Shown here one piece after another: positions 40,377 to 48,122 of a stretch of 64,000 bases of DNA. Position 1 is the stretch's first letter, and every line of letters starts with the position of its first letter. Below the pieces are notes generated by a model. It had not been told where the DNA came from. It was given only the letters and a program-made list of their open reading frames with translations, and did no database searches. The stretch covers positions 37,407-101,406 of the forward strand of contig NZ_BTPU01000010.1 in the NCBI RefSeq assembly GCF_036985595.1, given 5' to 3'. The position numbers were made by a program, and so were the translations under genes. This DNA comes from Vallitalea maricola (GTDB lineage Bacteria; Bacillota; Clostridia; Lachnospirales; Vallitaleaceae).

Positions 40377-42530
40377 CTAATTCATACCATTTTCTTTAAT
40401 TATCTCATCAAAACTATTTGAATCCATAATATGTTTAATTATTTTCTCCATTTCAGTTTTATTATAATTGTTTGCAAACGAAGAAAATACAATATTATAG
40501 TAGATATCATTATCTTCCCATATAAATTGAATACTCTCATCAGCTGTTTTTTCAAATGGTCGTTGATCTGAATTATTAAAGGTTGTTATTAATTTTAACA
40601 CTTTTTTATTTTTTATATATTCCCAATTTGCTTCTAATCTTTTAATCATTTTTTCATTATCATTGTTTATTTTACCATGTTCATTGAATTGATTATAATA
40701 ATACGGTTCTTTCTTCTCTATTGATAAGCTATAATTATACTCACTATCACTAATTAATATTATTTTTTCATTTATGATACTTATAGACCTATATTTATTA
40801 TCTATAGGAAATTTAAAATCAAATCCAACGTTTTCCCTAGCTTCTTTCATATCTTCCATTCTATATATATGTGTTGTTTTATAAGGAATTATAAAATTAT
40901 CTTTATTAATATCTTCAGGATCTTTTAGAGATTTAATCATTTTGGCAACTTCTAATAAATCTATTTCACCGATAACATTATTATCTTGATCAATAACTTT
41001 ATACTCTATATCATAATAGATATCATCTTTTTCAAACACCAAATGTTTATGTTTTGTTACTATTTTTCCACCAATACTAATTTCTATTACTTCACCTTCA
41101 ATACCTTCAAAATTTATAAAGTATCTGTTGATTATAGATGGATTACTATTATATGCTTTATTTAACAAATAGAATTCAGGGTGTGTTTTAGAGATATTTA
41201 TGTTAAAGTAAAATCCATTATTTATACTATTGAAGAAATTAACTCTACCCTCTTCTGGAATAAATTGAATACATTCTATATTATAATCATCTTCTATTAT
41301 ATATTCTGGAATCAAGATATTAAAATCAACATCTTTTAAAAGTCTATCCAAATCATTATATTCTTTATAATATCTAAATCTAGGCTCTATAAGCTCTTCC
41401 ACTATGTCCTTATTTTCAACAAATTTCATTTGGGGCTCTTGTGCTTTAGTTTTCACTGGATTAGTAAGCACTATGCCTCCAATCAATAACGCTATCATTA
41501 TAGATAATGCTGTAAATTTATATGTATTTTTCTTGAAGTTATTAATCATTATAATTCTCCTCTCCAACTGCTTCTTGGTATTACTGAAATAACAAGCCAA
41601 TTCTATCTGATTACGTCTTGTTAGAAACAAACGTGTCACAATCAATATACTTTCCCCATATGATATTGCATTATCCTCTCCTAATTTATCAAGAACATAA
41701 GTATCACAAGCTAGTTCTATATCTGATTTGATAATAGAAGTTATTTTCCATATTATTGGATTAAACCAGTGAATACCTACAGCTATAACGCTAAGTATAT
41801 TATAAATTAAGTCTTTTCTCTTATAATGAGCAAGTTCATGCAAAATCACATGTTGAAAATGCTCTTGATCCACATTAATCATCTGCTTAGGAATGTATAC
41901 ATTAGGTTTAAATAAATCTGTTATTAATGGGCTTGTCAAATTATCTCCCATATATATATTTACATTTCTTTTGATACCTAATATCTTTTTACACTTGTCT
42001 ATTATAATTATTAAATCGCTATCATCTATTTGTTTACATGATTTTAATCTAATAATAAATCTCTTCTGTATTATAATTGAGCCAACTAAGATTATTAATA
42101 CTCCAGCTAACCATATTATTGATAATATGTTAATAATACTAAATCTGTGTTTGACCTGTTCTGTATTAATATTAGGAGTATCTAGATGTTTATCAGTATT
42201 TTGGCTATATTTGATTTGTGTTTTTTTTCCTATATCATTTATTGTAGTTTGTTGACTTTTTATATGGGGATGTATAGTGGACAAACTCCCTGATATAGTA
42301 TTTTCTGTTCCATATTGTGGCAATAGATTTAGTATACTTATAGAGCTTTCTGGCACTATAAGCATACAAAATCTTAATAAAATAAAACTTAATAGTATTT
42401 GATTAAATCTGATATTTATTTTTGTTTTGAATAGATATCTGATTAAGAGTATTACTACTGCTATTATACTTGATGTGAATGTGACTAATAGTACATTCAT
42501 GAAAACCGTATTAAGAATATCCATAGCCAT
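40377..42530 (-). CDS. BlaR1/MecR1-like M56 sensor protease, second copy
   Basis: This 717-residue membrane protein belongs to peptidase family M56, zinc proteases that sense a signal outside and cleave a BlaI-type repressor inside. Helices fill the first 60 residues and later segments. The zinc site HELAHYKRKDL lies near residue 230, and the downstream DIELACDTYVL holds the third ligand. After the last helix (ALLIGGIVLTNP) comes a 350-residue outer domain unlike a penicillin-binding domain. It is about two-thirds identical by eye to the gene next door in the membrane half, but its outer half differs more. It is 23 bases from that gene and last in the operon. Confidence 0.85.
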   Translation of the reverse strand: MAMDILNTVFMNVLLVTFTSSIIAVVILLIRYLFKTKINIRFNQILLSFILLRFCMLIVPESSISILNLLPQYGTENTISGSLSTIHPHIKSQQTTINDIGKKTQIKYSQNTDKHLDTPNINTEQVKHRFSIINILSIIWLAGVLIILVGSIIIQKRFIIRLKSCKQIDDSDLIIIIDKCKKILGIKRNVNIYMGDNLTSPLITDLFKPNVYIPKQMINVDQEHFQHVILHELAHYKRKDLIYNILSVIAVGIHWFNPIIWKITSIIKSDIELACDTYVLDKLGEDNAISYGESILIVTRLFLTRRNQIELACYFSNTKKQLERRIIMINNFKKNTYKFTALSIMIALLIGGIVLTNPVKTKAQEPQMKFVENKDIVEELIEPRFRYYKEYNDLDRLLKDVDFNILIPEYIIEDDYNIECIQFIPEEGRVNFFNSINNGFYFNINISKTHPEFYLLNKAYNSNPSIINRYFINFEGIEGEVIEISIGGKIVTKHKHLVFEKDDIYYDIEYKVIDQDNNVIGEIDLLEVAKMIKSLKDPEDINKDNFIIPYKTTHIYRMEDMKEARENVGFDFKFPIDNKYRSISIINEKIILISDSEYNYSLSIEKKEPYYYNQFNEHGKINNDNEKMIKRLEANWEYIKNKKVLKLITTFNNSDQRPFEKTADESIQFIWEDNDIYYNIVFSSFANNYNKTEMEKIIKHIMDSNSFDEIIKENGMN

Positions 42531-42553
42531 TACTCCCTTATTATGATTGGAAA

Positions 42554-44689
42554 TTATTCTCCCTTAGTTATCTCATCAAAAGTTTTTGAATCCATAATAT
42601 GTTTCATTATATTTTCAATGTCTATAGGATTTTTATAATCATAATATGAAACACAATAGTATACATCATTTTCACACCAAATATATTCAATGTCTCTATC
42701 TGGTTCTTTTTGATCTTTTAATAACTCATATGTATTAATTATCTTTAACACTTTCCTATTGTTGATATATTCCCAATTACCTTCCATCTTTTCAAACCAA
42801 CCCTTTTCAGAATCAGCCATCTCTAATTTTCCAAGTTTAGTGTATTGTTCATAATAATATGGAATTTCCTGTTTTTGTGTTAAACTAAGACTACCTTTAA
42901 AATTCAAATTTATATATTTTCTATCTTGTGAAGCTATTATTTCTGTATATTTACCTAAAAATTCATCTATTGGTAGTTTAAAATCAAATCCAACAATTTC
43001 TCTAGCTGTTGTCATATCTTCCATACTATAAACACGTAAAGCCGTATTTGGTAAATTAAAAATACTTTTATCAACATTATCTGGATTTTTTAGAGACCTA
43101 ATTATTTTAGCAACTTCTAATTCTGGTAATTCACCATCTATACTATTATCTTCATTGATTTTTTGATATTCTATAACATAATATATATCATTTTTCTTAT
43201 AGATGAAATGTTTGCTTACTCTAGAATCCAGTTTAGTAATTAATGTTTCACCATCTATACCTTCTATACTATTATTATACCTATCAATCTTTGGCATCAT
43301 CTCATCAAAATATTCATCCGGGTCTTTATGTGATATCATAATATTAAAGTAGAAGCCGTTACCATTATTCTTATTACTATAGAATAACCTAGCCCTTTCA
43401 TCCTGTGGATACCAATTTAGTGCGCCTAAACGGTAATTATTTTGTGGTATATAATCTGGTATCATAAATTCAAATCCAACATCATCAATAAAGCTATCCA
43501 AATTATTATACCTATTGCAATTAGATTCTACAAGAATATCATCTATCATGTCTTTATTGGCATCTACTTCTAAATTATCTCTAGAATTTTTTAACTGGTC
43601 ATTTTTTTGTTTAGCCTTTACTGGATTAGTAAGCACTATGCCTCCAATCAATAACGCTATGATTAAAGATAGTGCTGTAAATTTATATGTATTTTTCTTA
43701 AATTTATTAATCATTATAATTCTCCTCTCCAACTGCTTTTTGGTATTACTGAAATAACAAGCCAATCCTATTTGATTACGTCGTGTTAAAAACAAACGTG
43801 TCACAACCAATATACTTTCCCCATAGGATATTGCATTATTCTCGCCTAATTTATCAAGAACGTAAGTATCACAGGCTACTTCTATATCTGATTTGATAAT
43901 AGAAGTTATTTTCCATACTATAGGATTGAACCAATGAATACCTACAGCTATAACGCTAAATATATTGTGCATTAAGTCTTTTCTCTTATAATGAGCAAGT
44001 TCATGCAAAATCACATGTTGAAAATGCTCTTGATTCACATTAATCATCTGTTTAGGAATGTATATACTTGGTCTAAATAAACCTGTTATAAATGGGCTCC
44101 TCAAACTATCTCCCATATATATATTTACCTTCCTTTTTATACCTAGTATCTTTTTACACTTGTCAATTATTATTAGTAAATCACTATCATCTATTTGTTT
44201 ACATAATTTTAATTTATAAGTGAATCTCCCCTGTATTATGATTGAGCCAAATAAGATTAGTAATAATCCAACTAACCATATTATTGATAGTATGTTAGTA
44301 ATACTAAATTTCTTTTCAACATGTCTTGTATTGATAGTAGGCGAATCTAGACGTTTATCAATATTTTTGCTATAATTAAGCTGTGTTATTTTTCCTATAC
44401 TATTTCTTGGAGTTTGTCGATTTTCTATATTGGGATGTATAGTGGACAAACTCTCTGATATAATATTTTCTGCTCCATATTGGGGCAGTAGATTTAGTAT
44501 ACTTATAGAACTTTCTGGCACTATAAGCATACAGAATCTTAATAAAATTAAACTTAATAGTATCTGATTAAATCGGATACTTATTTTTGCTTTTAATAGA
44601 TATCTGATTAAGAGTATTATTACTGCTATTATACTTGATGTGAATGTGACTAATAGTACATTCATGAAAACCGTATTAAGAATATCCAT
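42554..44689 (-). CDS. BlaR1/MecR1-like M56 sensor protease, first copy
   Basis: This 711-residue protein has the same layout: N-terminal helices, HELAHYKRKDL zinc site, DIEVACDTYVL, a helix before VLTNPVKAK and a long outer domain. The outer domain has repeated DVGFEFMIPDYI and VGFDFKLPIDEF-like segments that also occur in the second copy. The usual BlaR1 serine-containing penicillin-binding domain is not visible, so the signal is probably not a beta-lactam by the known route. It lies 19 bases after the BlaI-like gene. Together they should form a regulon switch. Confidence 0.85.
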   Translation of the reverse strand: MDILNTVFMNVLLVTFTSSIIAVIILLIRYLLKAKISIRFNQILLSLILLRFCMLIVPESSISILNLLPQYGAENIISESLSTIHPNIENRQTPRNSIGKITQLNYSKNIDKRLDSPTINTRHVEKKFSITNILSIIWLVGLLLILFGSIIIQGRFTYKLKLCKQIDDSDLLIIIDKCKKILGIKRKVNIYMGDSLRSPFITGLFRPSIYIPKQMINVNQEHFQHVILHELAHYKRKDLMHNIFSVIAVGIHWFNPIVWKITSIIKSDIEVACDTYVLDKLGENNAISYGESILVVTRLFLTRRNQIGLACYFSNTKKQLERRIIMINKFKKNTYKFTALSLIIALLIGGIVLTNPVKAKQKNDQLKNSRDNLEVDANKDMIDDILVESNCNRYNNLDSFIDDVGFEFMIPDYIPQNNYRLGALNWYPQDERARLFYSNKNNGNGFYFNIMISHKDPDEYFDEMMPKIDRYNNSIEGIDGETLITKLDSRVSKHFIYKKNDIYYVIEYQKINEDNSIDGELPELEVAKIIRSLKNPDNVDKSIFNLPNTALRVYSMEDMTTAREIVGFDFKLPIDEFLGKYTEIIASQDRKYINLNFKGSLSLTQKQEIPYYYEQYTKLGKLEMADSEKGWFEKMEGNWEYINNRKVLKIINTYELLKDQKEPDRDIEYIWCENDVYYCVSYYDYKNPIDIENIMKHIMDSKTFDEITKGE

Positions 44690-44708
44690 AGCTATTACTC
44701 CTTATATA

Positions 44709-45104
44709 TTACTTATTCTTAGTGCTATCTTTTTTCTTATTATCCAACATTTTTTGAAGTTTATTAATATCTTCTTCTGATAAATCCTCTTGTTCAATAA
44801 AATTATAAACTAACCTATCAACAGCACCGTCATAAATTTTTTGAAGAAAACTCTTATTCTCAACCTTTAAATATTCTTTTTGAGTAACAACAGGATAATA
44901 TAAATAGTTGCGCCCTAACCTGTTATAAGATATAGCTTTCTTCTTAACAAGCCTAGTTATAAAAGTCTTAATAGTTTGTGGATTCCAACTCATTTTTTCA
45001 GATAAACCATTTATTATCTCATCAGAGGTAATAGGATTTTTCTTCCATATTAATTTCATAACTTGTAATTCTGAATCAGAGATACTAGGAATATTCTTCT
45101 TCAT
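44709..45104 (-). CDS. BlaI/MecI-family repressor
   Basis: This 131-residue repressor has the winged helix SISDSELQVMKLIWKKNPITSDEII and the recognition area NPQTIKTFITRLVKKKAISYNRLGRNYLYYPVV in parts. Cleavage by a BlaR1-type protease normally frees its operators. I start at the ATG at 45104, where AGGAGG lies 10 bases upstream. The longer frame to 45179 would run through the promoter. Its own promoter has two TACAN2TGTA sites, the known BlaI/MecI core, so it surely represses itself and the two sensors. No beta-lactamase gene lies in the window. Confidence 0.92.
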   Translation of the reverse strand: MKKNIPSISDSELQVMKLIWKKNPITSDEIINGLSEKMSWNPQTIKTFITRLVKKKAISYNRLGRNYLYYPVVTQKEYLKVENKSFLQKIYDGAVDRLVYNFIEQEDLSEEDINKLQKMLDNKKKDSTKNK

Positions 45105-45128
45105 ATAATAAATCCTCCTTTTTAAATC

Positions 45129-45179
45129 TACACGTGTAAATCTATTTCTTAGTTTACACTTGTAGATTTGAAATGTCAA
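45129..45179 (-). promoter_or_regulatory. BlaI-type promoter and paired operators
   Basis: TACACGTGTA (45129-45138) and TACACTTGTA (45155-45164) are both matches to TACAN2TGTA, 26 bases apart. Read leftward, TTGACA (45179-45174) and a weak TAAACT (45156-45151) are 17 bases apart and overlap the second operator. Confidence 0.8.
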
Positions 45180-45193
45180 GACATTTTTTTAAA

Positions 45194-45262
45194 TTATAAA
45201 ATATCTTGCATATCTCTATATTTTTTTGGTGTAACACCATATATCTTTTTGAATATACCAAA
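45194..45262 (-). pseudogene. C-terminal remnant of an AraC-family regulator gene
   Basis: Read leftward the frame gives FGIFKKIYGVTPKKYRDMQD then IL and a stop, the exact end of many AraC proteins (FKKxYGVTPKKYR). A TGA stop precedes the fragment and the match ends abruptly at 45262, where unrelated sequence begins. The rest of the gene is gone, apparently replaced by the foldback element next door. Confidence 0.75.
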
Positions 45263-45299
45263 TCACGGTTTTTACTCGCTCAAGAGCGCCACAATAAAG

Positions 45300-45401
45300 A
45301 TACCCTATATAGTGATAAGAACCACTTTTACAGGTTGTTGTTACATCTTAAACAGATAAAACAACAAATGTAATAAGAGTGATTATCACTATATAGGGTA
45401 T
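45300..45401. repeat. Foldback element with 19-base inverted ends
   Basis: ATACCCTATATAGTGATAA (45300-45318) is perfectly inverted at 45383-45401. Inside, TTGTTGTT and AACAACAA pair too, so most of the 102 bases can fold on themselves. A short CGCTC-AA-GAGCG hairpin lies just to the left. This looks like a small non-coding mobile element; I saw no coding capacity. Confidence 0.7.
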
Positions 45402-45437
45402 TAACTATCATTCCGTTGTCCTAACACCTCAATTGTC

Positions 45438-46400
45438 CTAAAACAATCTCCTAAACTCACTAATTTCTTCCTCACTGGGCATTATACTAATTGACCCATA
45501 TTTTGTAGTCACAATAGCCGCACCAGCATTAGCAAAAGCTAACATATCAATTATATCCTCTTTGGATAGCTCCTCTATTCTCATATTACTTTCTAACAAT
45601 TTATATATTATACCACCAAAGAACGTATCTCCAGCCCCAGTGGTATCTATAGCTTGTACCTTATAAGCCTTCACAAACTCATAGTATTTATCAGTCTTTA
45701 TAATACTGCCTTCTGCACCCAAAGAGATACACAACATTTTTATATTATTAAATTCCCTCATCAATTTTGCCGAAGCCATTTTAATATTTTTTTCGTTCGT
45801 AATAAATTCCAATTCCTCTTCAGAAACTTTTACAACTGAAGCATATTCCAAGCCTTTTATTATCATAGCTTTCGCATCATCTAAATTATTCCATAAATTA
45901 GTTCTTAAGTTAGGATCATATGTTATGAACACTCCGTTATTTTTTGCAATTTCAAGAGCTTTCAAAGTAGTTTCTCTAATTGGGCTATCAGTAAGTGATA
46001 AAGAACCAAAATGAAATATCTTAGTATTTTTGATTAAATCATTATCCAGCTCTTCTATTGACAGATTGATGTCTGCTCCAGGTTTTCTATAAAAACTGAA
46101 ACTTCTATCTCCTGTTTCATCTATGTGAACAAATGCTAGTGTAGTATTAATATCTTTATCCACTTTAATTCCAATTGTGTCAATACCTTTTTCTTTTAAA
46201 GTGTTCTTTAAGAATTCACCAAATGAATCATTACCTACTTTACCTATAAACGCTGTTTTAGCATGTAACTTAGATAAATAAGCCAATAAATTAGCTGGAG
46301 CTCCTCCTGGATTTTGTTCAAATATATTATTACCTCTATCAGACTTTCCGATAGGTGTAAAATCAATTAATAATTCTCCTAGTGCTATAATATCATACAT
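45438..46400 (-). CDS. PfkB-family fructokinase-like sugar kinase
   Basis: This 320-residue cytosolic kinase uses ATP to phosphorylate a sugar, most likely fructose. The N-terminal motif IALGELLIDFTP, the GGAPANLLAYLSKL substrate loop and the C-terminal PfkB signature DTTGAGDTFFGGIIYKL are intact. SFYRKPGADINL is typical of fructokinases (ScrK-like). Length is normal. A GGAGGTAAATATTT sequence precedes the ATG. The acyl-esterase gene upstream lies 61 bases away and may share a transcript. Confidence 0.88.
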   Translation of the reverse strand: MYDIIALGELLIDFTPIGKSDRGNNIFEQNPGGAPANLLAYLSKLHAKTAFIGKVGNDSFGEFLKNTLKEKGIDTIGIKVDKDINTTLAFVHIDETGDRSFSFYRKPGADINLSIEELDNDLIKNTKIFHFGSLSLTDSPIRETTLKALEIAKNNGVFITYDPNLRTNLWNNLDDAKAMIIKGLEYASVVKVSEEELEFITNEKNIKMASAKLMREFNNIKMLCISLGAEGSIIKTDKYYEFVKAYKVQAIDTTGAGDTFFGGIIYKLLESNMRIEELSKEDIIDMLAFANAGAAIVTTKYGSISIMPSEEEISEFRRLF

Positions 46401-46461
46401 AAATATTTACCTCCATTATAAGAGTTAATACACTTAACAAAACTGTAAATAAAACTACCCT

Positions 46462-47286
46462 CTACTTTTTGTCAAAAACATTTCCTAACCATTCTATACA
46501 TAATTTTATCCATGTAGCAACATGTGGGTAATTGTTCATATCTTCACTTCTAGTCTCTTCCGTTGCAAGTGATAAACCGTGAGGACCATGAGGATATAAG
46601 TGAAGTTCAAATGGAATATCATTTTTTCGTAAAGCCCCAACAAATAATAAGCTGTTTTCCATAGGAACACTTGCATCTTCAACAGTATGCCATAAAAATG
46701 TTGGAGGTGTTTTTTTATTAACCTGCTTCTCTAGAGACATTTCATTCAATAAACCCTCACTTGCTTCTTTTCCCAGTAAATTATCAAAAGAACCTCTATG
46801 AGCTAATTCACCAGAAGTAATTACAGGATAACTTAATATCAGTGCATTGGGATAATTTAATCCTGCTATTATACCTTCAGCATTATTTATATAATCTTTT
46901 TCCCAATGAACTCCAAGACTTGCTGCTAGATGACCTCCTGCTGAAAAACCACATACTGCGATTTTATCAGATTGAATGTTCCATTCTTCTGAATTCTCCC
47001 TTATTATACACATAGCTTTTGACACATCCAATAATGGTTGAGGATGTCTTGCGGGAGCTACGCTGTAGTGTAAAACGAAAGCATGATAACCTGCTGCATT
47101 GAATTTTAATGCTATGGGTTCTGCTTCCCTCTCTGATGTAAATGCATATCCTCCACCTGGACATATTAGAATTGTACCTCTTTTCTTATCTCCATCTAGT
47201 ATATATGTATCCATAGTTGGTATAAAATTACTATTACTACTATTATATTGTTGTTTTTCCCATAATTCTATAGTCATATTTATCAT
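46462..47286 (-). CDS. Alpha/beta-hydrolase, acetyl-esterase/xylan-esterase-like
   Basis: This 274-residue protein has the alpha/beta-hydrolase fold: oxyanion region LICPGGGYAFTSEREAEPIALKF, nucleophile motif GFSAGGHLAAS, catalytic Asp in HTVEDASVP and His in YPHGPHGLSLA. The set matches the small esterases that take acetyl groups off plant polysaccharides or sugars. No signal peptide is visible, so it acts inside the cell on imported oligosaccharides. With the fructokinase-like gene downstream it fits carbohydrate use. Confidence 0.88.
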   Translation of the reverse strand: MINMTIELWEKQQYNSSNSNFIPTMDTYILDGDKKRGTILICPGGGYAFTSEREAEPIALKFNAAGYHAFVLHYSVAPARHPQPLLDVSKAMCIIRENSEEWNIQSDKIAVCGFSAGGHLAASLGVHWEKDYINNAEGIIAGLNYPNALILSYPVITSGELAHRGSFDNLLGKEASEGLLNEMSLEKQVNKKTPPTFLWHTVEDASVPMENSLLFVGALRKNDIPFELHLYPHGPHGLSLATEETRSEDMNNYPHVATWIKLCIEWLGNVFDKK

Positions 47287-47307
47287 GTAAGTAATCTCCT
47301 TTTAATG

Positions 47308-47490
47308 TTAGTCATAGTCAATTATATCATCTCTCAATCTTTTTTGCATTATTGATATATAATCATCCAATTCCTTACTTATCCTTAATACTTCTTCTAA
47401 GTTGCTATTCTCTTCATAACTATTATCATTAAAATTTTTACGTAGAGTATTCATTTTTTCCATGTTAATTTTCTTATTCATTTTATACAT
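47308..47490 (-). CDS. Spo0E-family aspartyl-phosphate phosphatase
   Basis: This 60-residue protein has the Spo0E signature in EEVLRISKELDDYISIMQKR, with the SxxxD core (ISKELD). Such proteins take phosphate from Spo0A-P and delay sporulation, which implies a spore former. I start at the ATG at 47490, behind AGAGGTGAT; the GTG at 47499 is within that site. A long inverted repeat lies between it and the divergent XRE gene, suggesting shared control. Confidence 0.8.
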   Translation of the reverse strand: MYKMNKKINMEKMNTLRKNFNDNSYEENSNLEEVLRISKELDDYISIMQKRLRDDIIDYD

Positions 47491-47550
47491 CGTTATCACC
47501 TCTTATTTTTATTTTATATCTTTAGTGACATTTTTGCAACTAAAGGCTAT

Positions 47551-47600
47551 TATATTATAAGCCTATAATAGATAAAATTCTATTATAGGCTTATAATATA
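47551..47600. repeat. 21-base perfect inverted repeat between Spo0E and XRE genes
   Basis: Arms 47551-47571 and 47580-47600 are perfectly complementary with an 8-base centre. The arms contain TATAAGCC and CTATAATAG, and the latter provides -10-like elements on both strands. It ends four bases before the XRE gene's ribosome binding site. An XRE operator or an RNA hairpin masking the start are both possible. Confidence 0.7.
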
Positions 47601-47615
47601 AAAGAGGTGTATGTT

Positions 47616-47945
47616 ATGAATGAAGAAAACCTATCTGAAACAATAGGTCATCGTATAATGATTAGAAGAAAACAACTTGGATATACTCAGGAACAAGCCG
47701 CAGAAAAATCAAACCTAAGCCATCAATTTTTTTCGACAGTTGAAACTGGCAGAAAAAACCTTCGTGCAGAAAGTATCATCAAAGTAGCCAAAGCTCTAAA
47801 CGTTAGTACCGATTATCTATTATTGGGTATTACTAATGAAAATGATACCAATAGTATATCTAATCTACTGTCCAAGCTTAATGGTAATGAACTACACTGC
47901 TTGGAAGAGATAGTCAAAAATTATCTTAAAGCTTTAGGATACTAA
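47616..47945 (+). CDS. XRE-family regulator
   Basis: Residues 9-65 form the lambda-repressor-type domain (IGHRIMIRRKQLGYTQEQAAEKSNLSHQFFSTVETGRKNLRAESIIKVAKALNVSTDYLLLG in parts). The last 40 residues are a short helical tail. I use the ATG at 47616, eight bases after AGAGGTG. It probably controls itself and the divergent Spo0E gene through the inverted repeat between them. Confidence 0.9.
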   Translation: MNEENLSETIGHRIMIRRKQLGYTQEQAAEKSNLSHQFFSTVETGRKNLRAESIIKVAKALNVSTDYLLLGITNENDTNSISNLLSKLNGNELHCLEEIVKNYLKALGY

Positions 47946-48005
47946 GAATCTATAAATAAAAAATTATTGATCCATTTTTCTATTAATAATTATAAATATT
48001 TTCCC

Positions 48006-48104
48006 AAGATATAGTTTTAAAAAAGACCCTTAATTCTTAACATGAAGAATTAAGGGTAAAGACAAAATTTAATTTGTTAAATTACTATGTTAAAACTATA
48101 TCTT
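48006..48104. repeat. Nested foldback structure between convergent genes
   Basis: The outer 15-base arms AAGATATAGTTTTAA (48006-48020) and TTAAAACTATATCTT (48090-48104) are perfect. Inside is a perfect hairpin ACCCTTAATTCTT / AAGAATTAAGGGT (48026-48057) and a smaller AT-rich one. The inner hairpin can terminate the XRE and chemotaxis genes; the outer arms are more than a terminator needs. Confidence 0.65.
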
Positions 48105-48122
48105 TATTTATTGCTATATATT

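Noticed and set aside
42554..44689. Beta-lactam resistance island
   Set aside because: BlaI and the M56 sensors are present, but no beta-lactamase or penicillin-binding domain can be seen.
45300..45401. A CRISPR repeat
   Set aside because: There is one inverted pair and no series of regularly spaced direct repeats; no cas genes are present.
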